A DNA stretch of 64,000 nt from Mycobacterium lacus (GCF_010731535.1 NZ_AP022581.1:3109952-3173951); one strand, 5' to 3'. Positions 1 through 10,147 are shown, counted from the first letter of the stretch. The notes: generated by a model from the letters alone, not told the origin. Made by a program: numbers and translations.

Positions 1-3000
1 GGTCTGGCCCGCGCTCACTCGATCGCCGGCGGACACCGACACCGTGACGACCCCCGCGAACGGGGCGGCGACGTGCCCCGGATGGCCGCGATCGGCCTTC
101 TCCGCGACCGGAACCGAGCTGGCAATGCTGCGGTCGCGCACCAACACCGGCCGCAGCTGACCGTTGATGATGCACATCACCGTTCGCATGCCGCGTTCGT
201 CGGGTTCGGAGATGGCCTCCAGCCCGATCAACAACTCCACCCCGCGCTCCAGCTTCACCCGGTGCTCTTCGCCCTGTCGCAGGCCGTAGAAGAACTGGTT
301 GGCCGACAATTGCGAAGTGTCGCCGTAGGTTTCCCGGTGCTCCTCGAATTCCTTTGTCGGGCCGGGGAATAACAGCCGGTTAAGGGTGGCCTGGCGCCTC
401 GCCCCGGTTAGCGACAGGGCGGCCTCGTCGGCCGGCGTCAGTTGCGGGGTGGGCCGGGCCGGCGCGCGGCCGGCCAGCGCCGCACTGCGCAGCGGTTCGG
501 GCCACCCGCCGGGCGGCTCGCCCAACTCGCCGCGCAGGAACCCGATCACGGATTCGGGGATATCGAATCGTCCTGGCTCAGAAGCGAATTCGTCTGCGCT
601 TATCCCAGCGCCGACCAGCGCCAGCGCCAGATCGCCGACCACTTTTGACGACGGGGTGACCTTGATCAGCCTGCCCAGCACCCGGTCGGCGGCGGCGTAC
701 GCGTCTTCTACCTCCTCGAAGCGATCCCCCAGCCCCAGCGCGATCGCCTGCTGGCGCAGGTTCGACAATTGACCGCCCGGAATCTCGTGGTGATACACCC
801 GCCCGGTGGGCCCGGGTAACCCGGACTCGAAGGGCGCGTAGACCTTTCGTAGCGCCTCCCAGTACGGCTCCAGCGCGCACACCGCCGAGAGCGACAGGCC
901 CGTATCGTACTCGGTGTGCGCGGCGGCGGCCACGATCGAGCTCAGCGCGGGCTGGCTGGTGGTGCCCGCCATGGGTGCGGCGGCGCCGTCGACGGCGTCG
1001 GCCCCGGCCTGCCAAGCGGCCACATAGCTGGCCAGCTGGCCGCCGGGTGTGTCATGGGTGTGAACGTGCACGGGCAGGTCGAAGCGACTTCGCAGCGCGC
1101 TGACCAGCGTATGCGCCGCCGGTGGTCGCAACAGACCGGCCATGTCCTTGATGGCCAGCACGTGGGCGCCGGCATCCACGATCCGCTCGGCCAGTTTCAG
1201 GTAGTAGTCGAGGGTGTACAGCCGCTCCCCCGGGTCCGACAGGTCGCCGGTGTAGCACATCGCGACTTCGGCTACCGCAGAACCCGTTTCGCGTACCGCG
1301 TCGATCGCCGGGCGCATCGACTCAAGGTTGTTGAGTGCGTCGAAGATGCGGAAGATGTCGATGCCGGTGGCCGTCGCCTCTTCGATGAACGCCGACGTGA
1401 CGATTTCCGGGTACGGCGTGTAGCCCACGGTGTTGCGCCCCCGCAACAGCATCTGCAGGCAGATGTTGGGCATCCGTTCCCGCAGTACGGCCAGCCGCTC
1501 CCAGGGGTCCTCCTTGAGGAAACGCAGCGCCACGTCGTAAGTCGCACCGCCCCAACACTCCACGGACAACAGCTGCGGCATGGTCCGCGCGAGATGGGGT
1601 GCCACCCCACCCAATCCGCTGGTGCGCACCCGGGTGGCCAACAGCGATTGGTGGGCGTCACGAAATGTCGTGTCGGTAACGCACAGGGCCGCCGACTCCC
1701 GAAGCCAACGCGCGAAGCCCGCCGGTCCCAGCTCGACCAGCCGTTGCTTGGATCCGGCGGGCGGGGGGACTTCCAAGTCAACATCGGGCAGCTTGTCGTG
1801 CGGGTAGACCGTTGACGGCCGGGTGCCGTGCGGCTTGTTGACGGTGACATCGGCCAGGTAGTTGAGGATCTTCGTGCCACGGTCGGCCGAGGCGCGCGCG
1901 GTCAACAGCCGCGGGCGCTCGTCGATGAACGACGTGTCGACGCGACCGGCACGAAAGTCCGGGTCGTCCAGAACCGCTTGCAGGAAAGGAATATTCGTCG
2001 ACACCCCGCGAATCCGGAATTCCGCGATGGCCCGGCGCGCCCGCGCCACCGCCGTCGAGAAGTCGCGGCCCCGGCAGGTCAGCTTGACCAGCATGGAGTC
2101 GAAGTGGGCGCTGACCTCCGCGCCGAGGTTGGTGCTGCCGTCCAGGCGGATGCCGGCCCCGCCGGGGGTGCGCAAGGCGCTGATCCGCCCGGTGTCGGGC
2201 CTAAAGCCGTTGGCGGGATCCTCGGTGGTGATCCGGCACTGCAGCGCGGCGCCGTGCGGTGCGATCTCCTCCTGCCGCAGACCCAGATCGGCAAGCGTCT
2301 CCCCGGCGGCGATACGCAGCTGGCTAGACACCAGGTCGACGTCGGTGACCTCCTCGGTCACGGTGTGCTCCACCTGAATCCGCGGATTCATCTCGATGAA
2401 GACGTACTGGCCGTCTTCGTCGACGAGATATTCGACGGTGCCGGCGCAGCTGTATCCGATATGGCGAGCGAAGGCGACGGCGTCCGCGCAGATCTTCATC
2501 CGCAACTCGGCGGACAGGTTCGGCGCCGGGGCCAGTTCGATGACCTTCTGATGGCGACGCTGCACGCTGCAGTCACGTTCGTAGAGGTGGATCACGTTGC
2601 CGTGGGTGTCGGCCAGGATCTGCACCTCGATGTGACGCGGCTTGAGCACCGCCTGTTCGAGATAGACCGTCGGATCGCCGAACGCCGACTCGGCTTCCCG
2701 GCTGGCGGCTGCGATCGCTTCGGGCAACGCCGCGATATCGCTGACGCGGCGCATGCCACGGCCCCCGCCGCCGGCGACCGCCTTGACGAACAACGGAAAT
2801 CGCATGTCATCCGCGGCTGCCACCAGCTCGTCGACCGAAGCCGACGGTGCCGACGACATGAGTACGGGCAAGCCGGCCGCGCGGGCCGCCGCGATGGCCC
2901 GGGACTTATTGCCGGTCAGCTCAAGCACTTCGGCGCTGGGGCCGACGAACGTGATGCCCGCGGCCGCGCATGCCGCCGCCAAATCCGGGTTCTCCGAAAG

Positions 3001-3255
3001 AAATCCGTAACCGGGGTAGACGGCGTCGGCGCCCGCGCGGCGGGCGGTGTCGACGATTTCGTCGACGGACAGGTACGCCCGCACCGGATGGCCGATCTCA
3101 CCGATTTGATATGACTCGTCGGCCTTGAGGCGATGCTGCGAATTACGGTCCTCGTATGGGTACACGGCCACGGTGGCAACACCCAACTCGTAGGCGGCGC
3201 GGAATGCGCGGATCGCGATCTCCCCGCGATTGGCGACGAGCACCTTGGCGATCAA
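1..3255 (-). CDS. pca: Pyruvate carboxylase (C-terminal end outside window)
   Basis: ATP- and biotin-dependent carboxylation of pyruvate to oxaloacetate, the anaplerotic entry to the TCA cycle. The 1085 codons present run from a TTG start (MIAKVLVANRGEIA) through the biotin carboxylase domain (KAVAGGGGRGMR ATP loop, ERDCSVQRRHQK, EMNPRIQVEH), the carboxyltransferase TIM barrel (TDTTFRDAHQS, metal-binding HTHDTPG) and the start of the biotinyl region (HVAAPFAGVVT). The biotinylated MKM motif and the stop lie beyond base 1; by comparison with the roughly 1127-residue H37Rv protein about 40 residues are missing. The TTG was chosen because it reproduces the conserved N-terminus. The VKOR-like gene upstream ends 11 bases away on the same strand. 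Confidence 0.96.
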   Translation of the reverse strand, partial: MIAKVLVANRGEIAIRAFRAAYELGVATVAVYPYEDRNSQHRLKADESYQIGEIGHPVRAYLSVDEIVDTARRAGADAVYPGYGFLSENPDLAAACAAAGITFVGPSAEVLELTGNKSRAIAAARAAGLPVLMSSAPSASVDELVAAADDMRFPLFVKAVAGGGGRGMRRVSDIAALPEAIAAASREAESAFGDPTVYLEQAVLKPRHIEVQILADTHGNVIHLYERDCSVQRRHQKVIELAPAPNLSAELRMKICADAVAFARHIGYSCAGTVEYLVDEDGQYVFIEMNPRIQVEHTVTEEVTDVDLVSSQLRIAAGETLADLGLRQEEIAPHGAALQCRITTEDPANGFRPDTGRISALRTPGGAGIRLDGSTNLGAEVSAHFDSMLVKLTCRGRDFSTAVARARRAIAEFRIRGVSTNIPFLQAVLDDPDFRAGRVDTSFIDERPRLLTARASADRGTKILNYLADVTVNKPHGTRPSTVYPHDKLPDVDLEVPPPAGSKQRLVELGPAGFARWLRESAALCVTDTTFRDAHQSLLATRVRTSGLGGVAPHLARTMPQLLSVECWGGATYDVALRFLKEDPWERLAVLRERMPNICLQMLLRGRNTVGYTPYPEIVTSAFIEEATATGIDIFRIFDALNNLESMRPAIDAVRETGSAVAEVAMCYTGDLSDPGERLYTLDYYLKLAERIVDAGAHVLAIKDMAGLLRPPAAHTLVSALRSRFDLPVHVHTHDTPGGQLASYVAAWQAGADAVDGAAAPMAGTTSQPALSSIVAAAAHTEYDTGLSLSAVCALEPYWEALRKVYAPFESGLPGPTGRVYHHEIPGGQLSNLRQQAIALGLGDRFEEVEDAYAAADRVLGRLIKVTPSSKVVGDLALALVGAGISADEFASEPGRFDIPESVIGFLRGELGEPPGGWPEPLRSAALAGRAPARPTPQLTPADEAALSLTGARRQATLNRLLFPGPTKEFEEHRETYGDTSQLSANQFFYGLRQGEEHRVKLERGVELLIGLEAISEPDERGMRTVMCIINGQLRPVLVRDRSIASSVPVAEKADRGHPGHVAAPFAGVVTVSVSAGDRVSAGQT

Positions 3256-3266
3256 CCCTTGGCCTT

Positions 3267-3896
3267 TCAGACGAGTGTCGACCAATAATTCCAGAACCGC
3301 ACCATGATGAGCAGGAACACGGCGGTGAACCAGAGCGCGGCGATCGACCATCGCCACTGGTGGGCCGCCCGCGCGACGCGGCTTTGGCTCGCCGGCCGAA
3401 ACGCGATGGAGGAGACCACGACCAGCAGGGTGATGGTGACGGCCCAGACCACCATGCAATACGGGCACAACGCCCCGATGCGGTACAGGCTCTGGAAGAT
3501 CAGCCAGTGCACGAACGCCGCACCAATCAGCGTCCCAACCGTCAGCCCGATCCAATACCACCGGGGCAGAGGCACTTTCGCCACCGCCAACACGCCGGTG
3601 ACCAGCACCACGGTGAAGGCGGCGATGCCGACCAGCGGGTTGGGGAAGCCCAGCAGTGACGCCTGGGGGGTCACCATCACCGAGCCGCACGACACTATCG
3701 GGTTGACGTTGCACGAGGGCACATAGGACGGGTTGAGCAGAATCCTGATCTTCTCCACCGTCAGCGTCATCGAGGCACCCAGGCCGATCACACCCGCGAT
3801 CAGCAGCCACCACGCGCTGAGCGTGGGAACCCATACCTCACGCGGTGTCAGGTCGCCGGGTGGTTCGGCGAGGTGAGCTGACACCGCACCGGTCAC
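3267..3896 (-). CDS. Vitamin K epoxide reductase family membrane protein (VKOR)
   Basis: Membrane quinone-linked reoxidant of a periplasmic DsbA-type thiol oxidase. The 209-residue protein has about five hydrophobic helices, an active-site CxxC (C-P-Y-C in IGALCPYCMVVW) and an upstream cysteine pair (SYVPSCNVNPIVSCGSVM) that relays electrons in bacterial VKORs. Its start overlaps the stop of the DsbA-like gene by four bases, so the two are translationally coupled and almost certainly act as one disulfide-forming pathway. Corresponds to H37Rv Rv2968c in position. Function is family knowledge; the cysteines are seen directly. Confidence 0.93.
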   Translation of the reverse strand: MTGAVSAHLAEPPGDLTPREVWVPTLSAWWLLIAGVIGLGASMTLTVEKIRILLNPSYVPSCNVNPIVSCGSVMVTPQASLLGFPNPLVGIAAFTVVLVTGVLAVAKVPLPRWYWIGLTVGTLIGAAFVHWLIFQSLYRIGALCPYCMVVWAVTITLLVVVSSIAFRPASQSRVARAAHQWRWSIAALWFTAVFLLIMVRFWNYWSTLV

Positions 3897-4657
3897 GACG
3901 CCGCGGGGGTTACGGCGGCGTCCAGGCCCGGCACGTCGCCGACGATTTCTTTGATCTTGGCGACGAGCGCGTCCGGAGTAGTCGGGTCGTAGTCGGTGCC
4001 GTTGATCTTGATCGTCGGGGTCGCGCGCACGTTTGCCGCGGCGGCCGCCCCCTCAACCTTGGCGATGTACTTCCCGCTGTTGATACAGTCGCCGACCTTG
4101 CCCACGACGCCGGCTTCGCGGGCGATTTCGATCAGCCGCGCGTTGTCGGGGAAGTTCTTGCCGCCTTCAGCGGGCTGCAGGTCCGCACTGAACAACGCGG
4201 CATGGAAACGACGGAACGCATCGATGGATTCATCGGCGACGCAATACGCCGCGGCGCCCGCCCGCGACGAATAGTTCTGGTTCCGCGGGCTGTCCAGAAT
4301 GGCGACCATGTCGTAATCGGCCGCAATGGCGCCGACGTCGATGAGTTTGGACACCGTCGGGCCGAAATTCCGCTCGAAATTGCCGCACGCCGGACACAAG
4401 AAGTCCTCGTAAAAGGTCACGACGGCCTTGGGGTTGCTGGTGCCGGGTTGGGTGACCAACTTGCTCGAAGTCACGCGCACCGCGCCGCCCGCACCCTCGG
4501 CGCCGCCGTCCTTGTGGTGCGACGTCACGATGTAGAACACCAGGACGACCGCGAAGATGACGACGAGCGCGGTGCCCCCGATCTGGAGAAGCCGGCCGAA
4601 CCCGCTGTCGGCGTTCTTCAAGTCGAATTTCGGGGGACGTTTAGGTTTGTCGGCCAC
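3893..4657 (-). CDS. Membrane-anchored DsbA-like thiol oxidase
   Basis: Thioredoxin-fold oxidoreductase of the cell envelope that would introduce disulfides into exported proteins, reoxidised by the VKOR encoded next to it. The 254-residue product has a single transmembrane anchor (about residues 26-45), then a DsbA domain with the active site C-P-A-C in DFLCPACGNFERNF and a cis-proline segment RATPTIKINGT. Starts at ATG after a short cytoplasmic lysine-rich head. Overlaps the VKOR gene by four bases. Equivalent to H37Rv Rv2969c by synteny and length. Confidence 0.93.
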   Translation of the reverse strand: MADKPKRPPKFDLKNADSGFGRLLQIGGTALVVIFAVVLVFYIVTSHHKDGGAEGAGGAVRVTSSKLVTQPGTSNPKAVVTFYEDFLCPACGNFERNFGPTVSKLIDVGAIAADYDMVAILDSPRNQNYSSRAGAAAYCVADESIDAFRRFHAALFSADLQPAEGGKNFPDNARLIEIAREAGVVGKVGDCINSGKYIAKVEGAAAAANVRATPTIKINGTDYDPTTPDALVAKIKEIVGDVPGLDAAVTPAAS

Positions 4658-4745
4658 AGGTTCGCTGATCCTCCGGTACTGGATTTTGCCCGAGCGCGGT
4701 TGGGCGACGGCGCCTCTAGAGTACCGGCGGCAAACAACGGCCAGC

Positions 4746-5864
4746 TCAGGCCCGGCTCAGGTGCGCACGGAGCGCCGAGATCAGCTCGCTGGTCCCGGCG
4801 GCGCTGCCGCCCCCGAGCTGAAACAGATTGACGAAGCCGTGCGTCAACGAACCCTGGCTACGCAAGTCGACCGGGGTCCCGGCGGCCCGCAGTGCGGCGG
4901 CGTAGCTCTCGCCCTCGTCGCGCAGCGGGTCGAAACCCGCGACCGCCATCAGCGCCGGCGCCAGCCCGGACAGCGACTCGGCCAGCAACGGCGACACCCG
5001 GGGGTCGGCGCGGTCGATCCCGGCAGCCCGCAAATATTGAGCCTCGAACCAATCGATGTCCCGTTTGGTCAGCAAAAAACCGTGCCCGAACAGGCTCAGC
5101 GATCGGCTCCGAGAGGTGAAATCGGTACGCGGGTAGATCAGCCACTGCAGCACGGGGGCCGGGCCCCCGTCATCGCGCGCCAGTTGGCACACGACGGCCG
5201 CGAGGTTGCCGCCCGCGCTGTCCCCGCCGACCGCGACCTTCCCCGCGACCGCGCCGAGGTCCTCGGCGTGCTCGTACGCCCACTTGAAGGCCGCGTAAGC
5301 ATCGTCAACCGCGGCCGGGGCCGGATGCTCCGGGGCCAGGCGATAGTCGATCGACAGCACGTGGATGCCGGCGTCGCGACAGGTCAACCGGCACAGGGCG
5401 TCATGGGTGTCCAGGTCGCCGATTACCCAGCCGCCGCCGTGGTAGAAGACCAGCAACGGCGCGGCCACGTCGTTGGGCGGGCTGTAGTGCCGCGCCCGGA
5501 GTTCGCCGGCCGGTCCTGGTATCGACGTTTCGCGCACCTCGACATGAATCTGCGGGCCGGGAAAGTCGTGCATGCTCTGGCGAAACTGGGCCCGGGAAGC
5601 GGCCGCGTCGTCGTCGACGACCAGGCCGTCGATGCCGACGACCCGCAGACTCGACAGCATCAATTGCAGCGTGGGATCAAGCGTATTGCCGTCGATGACG
5701 ACCGCCCGGCCGCCCGTTAGCAGCCGCTTGGCGCGCTCCGGGATCCACGGAATGGCCTTGACGCCAACGTTGATGACGGTGCTCTGCACGCGACTCGTCC
5801 ACCGAATCGGCGTGGGCCGTGCTCCGAGGTGGAGGTCCTGCGCGCCTGGCAAACTCTTGGTCAT
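4746..5864 (-). CDS. lipN: Lipase/esterase LipN, hormone-sensitive-lipase family
   Basis: Alpha/beta hydrolase acting on acyl esters. The 372-residue product shows the HSL-family oxyanion motif HGGGW (FYHGGGWVIGD), nucleophile elbow GDSAG (VGGDSAGGNLA), the acid residue in FDPLRDEG and the catalytic histidine in LTHGFVN. The reading frame is open 59 codons further upstream, but the ATG at 5864 (MTKSLPGAQD) is preceded by a GAGGGAG ribosome-binding site at good spacing and is the likely start. The extra upstream codons would overlap the decayed aldo-keto reductase on the other strand. Corresponds to Rv2970c. Confidence 0.93.
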   Translation of the reverse strand: MTKSLPGAQDLHLGARPTPIRWTSRVQSTVINVGVKAIPWIPERAKRLLTGGRAVVIDGNTLDPTLQLMLSSLRVVGIDGLVVDDDAAASRAQFRQSMHDFPGPQIHVEVRETSIPGPAGELRARHYSPPNDVAAPLLVFYHGGGWVIGDLDTHDALCRLTCRDAGIHVLSIDYRLAPEHPAPAAVDDAYAAFKWAYEHAEDLGAVAGKVAVGGDSAGGNLAAVVCQLARDDGGPAPVLQWLIYPRTDFTSRSRSLSLFGHGFLLTKRDIDWFEAQYLRAAGIDRADPRVSPLLAESLSGLAPALMAVAGFDPLRDEGESYAAALRAAGTPVDLRSQGSLTHGFVNLFQLGGGSAAGTSELISALRAHLSRA

Positions 5865-5889
5865 GGGCTGCTCCCTCGATAACTGCGGG

Positions 5890-6270
5890 GTCACGCTGAA
5901 AGGCCGTCTTTCGATCCCCACCGTCGGGCTTGGAGTTTTCCAGACGCCGCCGCCGCGTTGCGCCTCGGTCACCGGGATATCGAGCCGACTCCGGCGTTCC
6001 CCGCGACCAACTGTACGTGGTGACCAAGTAAACGCCGTCACCGAAGGCCGCGGGCGAACACCTGCCCAGGTGTTGATTAGGTGGCATATTCAACTCGGTA
6101 ATATCGTGATCCCCAGTCGGTCAACCCGCACGGATTGCGAGCAACTTCGACGTGTTCGACTTCGAACTCAGCGCCTCGAACTCGGCGCCGAAACGGGCGT
6201 CGATCTCCTCGCAAGATGTCGGCCCCGACTTGGTCCTGATCCGAGAACATTCAATTTCACAGGCAGGTGA
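5890..6270 (+). pseudogene. Decayed aldo-keto reductase paralogue
   Basis: Fragments of one aldo-keto reductase can be read in order but in different frames: N-terminal VTLKGRLSIPTVGLGVFQTPP, then LRLGHRDIE (cf. RLGYRHIDTA), VPRDQLYVVTK followed by a stop, [34 protein letters not shown], and a C-terminus RLGPDPRTFNF ending in TGA at 6268. About half of the expected 275 residues is missing, including the segment with the catalytic His. It lies directly upstream of an intact paralogue (start 6277), so this was a tandem pair. I recall that M. smegmatis keeps two such adjacent genes while H37Rv has one. Confidence 0.85.
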
Positions 6271-6276
6271 GATGAC

Positions 6277-7125
6277 GTGACTGGCGAGTCGGGCGCCGCC
6301 GCCATACCCTCAATAGCCCTCAATGACGAAAACACGATGCCGGTGCTTGGCCTCGGCGTGGCGGAATTGTCCGAGGACGAGACCGAACGCGCGGTGTCGG
6401 CGGCCCTGGAAATCGGTTGCCGGCTCATCGATACCGCCGCGGTCTATGGCAATGAAGCCGCGGTCGGCCGCGCGATCGCGGCCTCCGGCATTCCGCGCGC
6501 GGAGCTGTTCGTCACCACCAAACTGGCCACCGCGGACCACGGCTTCACCAGCGCGCAGGAAGCTTGCAAGGCCAGCCTGGAGCGACTCGGCCTCGATTAC
6601 GTCGACCTCTACCTGATCCACTGGCCGGCCCCGTCGGTGGGGAAGTACGTGGATGCCTTCGGCGGCATGATCCAATCGCGCGGGAACGGGCATACCCGCT
6701 CGATCGGCGTGTCCAACTTCACCGAGGAGCATCTCTCGAACGTCATCGATCTCACGTTCTTCACACCGGCGGTCAACCAGATCGAGCTGCATCCACTGCT
6801 CAACCAGCTCGAACTGCGGACAGCAAATGCGCAGCACAACGTCGTCACACAGTCCTATACCCCGTTGGTTCTGGGCAGGCTGATGGACAATCCGACCGTC
6901 ACATCGGTGGCCGCCGAATACGACCGCACCCCGGCGCAAGTGCTGCTTCGGTGGAACCTGCAGCTCGGTAATGCGGTGATTTTCCGTTCGACGAAACCCG
7001 AGCGCATCGCCAGCAACTTCGACGTCTTCGATTTCGAATTGGCGACCGAGCATATGGATCGGCTGAACGGACTCAACGACGGCACCCGGGTGCGGGAGGA
7101 CCCGCTGACCTACGCCGGAACGTAG
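6277..7125 (+). CDS. Aldo-keto reductase
   Basis: NADPH-dependent aldehyde/ketone reductase of the (beta/alpha)8 aldo-keto reductase superfamily, 282 residues as in H37Rv Rv2971. The catalytic tetrad is visible: Asp in [11 protein letters not shown], Tyr in the same motif, Lys in VTTKLAT and His in LIHWPAP. The GVSNF and NQIELHP motifs and the cofactor-binding C-terminal [13 protein letters not shown] are intact. GTG start at 6277 with AGGTGAGA just upstream, six bases after the stop of the decayed paralogue, so transcription of the old tandem pair may be preserved. Confidence 0.95.
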   Translation: MTGESGAAAIPSIALNDENTMPVLGLGVAELSEDETERAVSAALEIGCRLIDTAAVYGNEAAVGRAIAASGIPRAELFVTTKLATADHGFTSAQEACKASLERLGLDYVDLYLIHWPAPSVGKYVDAFGGMIQSRGNGHTRSIGVSNFTEEHLSNVIDLTFFTPAVNQIELHPLLNQLELRTANAQHNVVTQSYTPLVLGRLMDNPTVTSVAAEYDRTPAQVLLRWNLQLGNAVIFRSTKPERIASNFDVFDFELATEHMDRLNGLNDGTRVREDPLTYAGT

Positions 7126-7217
7126 CCGTTTCGAACCGACGACTGTGAACCTCACGACGTTTCGTCGGCGAGTCGCGTCGTCAGATTCACTGTCGGCGGC
7201 GAACCGGCCCAGCGCCG

Positions 7218-7931
7218 CTATGCCGTCGGGCAGGTTTCCGCGGCTTTTCGCAGGACGCCCGCGGACGCCTGGTCCACCGGCAACGAATAGCCCCGCAGCA
7301 CGGCGATGAATTGCATGGCGTACTGGCACGCGAACGCGGTGTTGGGCGGCATCCACTGAGCGGGCGGCAAGTCGCCCTTGTCCTGATTCGCTTGGCCCTG
7401 GACGGCCAGTAGGTTCGCCGGATCGTTGGCGAACCGCAGCCGTTCGGGATCGGCCCAGCCGCTGGCCCCCATGTCCCACGCGTACGCCAGCGGCACGATG
7501 TGGTCGATCTGCACCGATTCGCCGACCTTGGCGCCGCGCTGGAAAGCGATGACGGTGTTGGTGTACGGGTCGTGCAGGATGCCGGTGGCCACGGCATTCG
7601 GGCACCGCTTGATCGACACATACGTCTTGTCGACGAGATCGCGGTCGAGGATGTCGTCGCGGGTGTCGCACCCGTTGTGCCCGAGCGGGGCGTCGTTGTT
7701 GTCGTCCCAGGCGTCGCCGTAGGCCGCCCGGCGGTAGTCATAGCGGTGGATCCGCTGCGGCAGCACGGCGATGCCGGCGAGCACATCGGTACCGGGTTGC
7801 ACGGTCGGGATGTCAGCGCGCGCGGCGAACTCCTGGGCGTGCCTGGCCGCCGATGACCCCAGCGTCTGATAGGCGACCACGAGCGCAAGGCCCGCGGTCG
7901 CCGCCAGCCCCAGCAGCATTTTGCGGTTCAT
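7218..7931 (-). CDS. Exported HNH/DUF1524-like protein
   Basis: A 237-residue protein with an N-terminal membrane anchor or signal (about residues 5-23) followed by a nuclease-like domain. The motif IDHIVPLAYAWDMG, then FANDPANLLAVQGQANQDKGD, is the His-Asn-Lys arrangement of HNH/DUF1524 (GmrSD-type) endonuclease folds, suggesting a secreted or surface-anchored nuclease. The ATG at 7931 overlaps the recG stop (ATGA), so it is co-transcribed with recG. The frame is open further upstream but only as a shadow of recG. Corresponds to Rv2972c. Nuclease activity is inferred from the motif only. Confidence 0.85.
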   Translation of the reverse strand: MNRKMLLGLAATAGLALVVAYQTLGSSAARHAQEFAARADIPTVQPGTDVLAGIAVLPQRIHRYDYRRAAYGDAWDDNNDAPLGHNGCDTRDDILDRDLVDKTYVSIKRCPNAVATGILHDPYTNTVIAFQRGAKVGESVQIDHIVPLAYAWDMGASGWADPERLRFANDPANLLAVQGQANQDKGDLPPAQWMPPNTAFACQYAMQFIAVLRGYSLPVDQASAGVLRKAAETCPTA

Positions 7932-10147
7932 GACTTGTCCAGGTATTCGATGCGGTCGGTGTCGGTGAATCGTGCTGCCAGCAGCGCCAATCCGGGATGC
8001 GGGCGGTGGTCGTCGTAGGCGTGCGTGCAGAAATCCCGGGCGGCCTCGATGAACACCTGATGCTCGGCCAACGACAGCAACCGCAGCGTGATCGCCTTGC
8101 CGGACTGGTTGCGGCCCAGCACATCTCCCTCCTTGCGCTCCTTCAGATCCAGGTCGGCGAGGGCGAACCCGTCCATTGTCGCGGCGACCGCACGCAGCCG
8201 CCGTCCCGCCGGCGAATCGGGCGGCACCCAACTGACCAGCAGACACAGGCTCGGATGCTCGCCCCGGCCGATGCGGCCGCGCAGCTGATGCAGCTGGCTG
8301 ATTCCGAAGCGGTCGGCGTCCATCACCAGCATGACCGTGGCGTTGGGGACGTCGACGCCCACCTCGATCACGGTGGTGCACACCAGCACATCGACCTCAC
8401 CCACCCGGAAAGCCGCCATCGCGGCGTCCTTCTCGTCGGCCGACAACCTTCCGTGCATGAGCGCCAGCCGCAGTTTCGCCAATTCACCAGAACGCAACCG
8501 ATCGAAAAGACCCACCGCGGTCGCCGATGGGCGACCGCCCTCGTCACCCTCGTGCGGGTCGTCGGTCTCGTCGATCCGGGGCGCCACCACATAGGCCTGG
8601 CGGCCTTCGGCGATCTCCTCGAGGATGCGCTGCCAGGCCCGGTCGAGCCAGGCGGGCTTTTCCTTGACGAAGATGGCGTTGGTGGCGATCGGCTGACGCC
8701 CGAGCGGAAGCTCGCGCAGCGTCGAGGTCTCCAAGTCGCCGTAGACGGTGAGTGCGACGGTGCGCGGGATCGGCGTCGCGGTCATCACCAACAGGTGCGG
8801 CGTGATACCGGCACGCGCCTTGGCGCGCAACCGATCTCGCTGCTCGACACCGAACCGGTGTTGCTCGTCGACCACCACCATGCCCAGGTTGTGGAAGTCC
8901 ACCGCATCCTGCAGCAGCGCGTGCGTGCCGATCACGATGCCGACCTGACCACTAGCGATCTCGGCACGAGCTCGCTTTTTCTGCGCCGCCGTCATCGAGC
9001 CGGTGAGCAACGCTGCCCGGGTGGCATCGTCGGCGCCACCCAGCTGGCCCCCCATCGCCAATGGGCCCAGCACGTCACGGATCGACAGCAGATGTTGTGC
9101 GGCAAGGACTTCCGTCGGTGCCAGCAGGGCGCACTGGTAACCGGCGTCGACCATCTGCAGCATGGCTAGCACCGCGACGATCGTCTTGCCCGATCCGACC
9201 TCACCCTGCAGCAGACGATTCATCGGGCGGTTCGACGCGAGCCCGTCGGACAGCACGTCGAGCACCTCGCGCTGTCCCGCCGTCAGCTCGAACGGCAGCC
9301 GCCGCAGCAGTTCGGCCGCCAGACCATCAACGCGCGGCGGTGCCGAGGGGCCTGACTCCGACAGCTCACCGTGCCGGCGAGCGACCAGCGCCCATTGCAG
9401 GCCGACGGCTTCGTCGAAGGTGAGCCGCCGGCGCGCGCGCTCGCGTTCGGACTCGCTCTCGGCGAGGTGGATGGCGCGCAGGGCTTCGTCCTCGGAGATC
9501 AGGCAGTGCTCGGCGCGCAGGTCCGCGGGCAACGGATCGGCCACCGGGTCAAGCACGTCGAGCACCTGACGCACGCACTTGAAGATGTCCCAGCTCTGCA
9601 CCTTCGTGCTAGCCGGATAGATGGGGAAGAAGCGGCGCTCGAACTCCTCCATGGCTAGCTCGCCGCTGATGGCCTTGGAGGCATCGGCGATGCTTTTCAG
9701 CGACTTGGTGCCGCGGTTCTTCCCGTCCGGCGAGTCGAGGATGAGAAACGCGGGGTGTGTGAGCTGCATGGCCCCCTTGAAGTAGCCGACTTCCCCGGAC
9801 AGCATGACCCGCGTGTGCTTGGTGAGGTCTTTCATGATGTAGTCCGCGTTGAAGAAGGTGGCGGTCACCTTGTTGCGGCCGGCACCGACGCTGATCCGGA
9901 GACACTTCCGCTTCGGGGTCTTCTTCATCGGGAACGACTTCGTATCGGTGATGACGTCGACGATGGTGATGTGCTCACCCTCCTCGGGCCGCGTACCATC
10001 GGCGCCCACCCTCGTCGCGCCCTCGACGTAGCTGCGCGGATAGTGCCGCAGCAGGTCGTCCACGGTCCGGATGCCGAATTCCTCGTCGAGGGGAACGGCG
10101 GACTTGGCGCCCAGCACGCGATCCAGTCGATCGCTCAGTGAGACCAC
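7928..10147 (-). CDS. recG: ATP-dependent DNA helicase RecG
   Basis: Superfamily 2 helicase that remodels stalled replication forks and Holliday junctions. The 739 residues contain the OB-fold wedge domain at the N-terminus, Walker A GEVGSGKT, motif II DEQHRFG, motif III MTATPIPRT and the C-terminal helicase motifs LVCTTVIEVGVDVPNA and QLRGRIGRGEH. GTG start, two bases downstream of the stop of the DhaL-family gene, and ATGA overlap with the exported HNH-like gene, forming a three-gene operon. Confidence 0.97.
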   Translation of the reverse strand: MVSLSDRLDRVLGAKSAVPLDEEFGIRTVDDLLRHYPRSYVEGATRVGADGTRPEEGEHITIVDVITDTKSFPMKKTPKRKCLRISVGAGRNKVTATFFNADYIMKDLTKHTRVMLSGEVGYFKGAMQLTHPAFLILDSPDGKNRGTKSLKSIADASKAISGELAMEEFERRFFPIYPASTKVQSWDIFKCVRQVLDVLDPVADPLPADLRAEHCLISEDEALRAIHLAESESERERARRRLTFDEAVGLQWALVARRHGELSESGPSAPPRVDGLAAELLRRLPFELTAGQREVLDVLSDGLASNRPMNRLLQGEVGSGKTIVAVLAMLQMVDAGYQCALLAPTEVLAAQHLLSIRDVLGPLAMGGQLGGADDATRAALLTGSMTAAQKKRARAEIASGQVGIVIGTHALLQDAVDFHNLGMVVVDEQHRFGVEQRDRLRAKARAGITPHLLVMTATPIPRTVALTVYGDLETSTLRELPLGRQPIATNAIFVKEKPAWLDRAWQRILEEIAEGRQAYVVAPRIDETDDPHEGDEGGRPSATAVGLFDRLRSGELAKLRLALMHGRLSADEKDAAMAAFRVGEVDVLVCTTVIEVGVDVPNATVMLVMDADRFGISQLHQLRGRIGRGEHPSLCLLVSWVPPDSPAGRRLRAVAATMDGFALADLDLKERKEGDVLGRNQSGKAITLRLLSLAEHQVFIEAARDFCTHAYDDHRPHPGLALLAARFTDTDRIEYLDKS

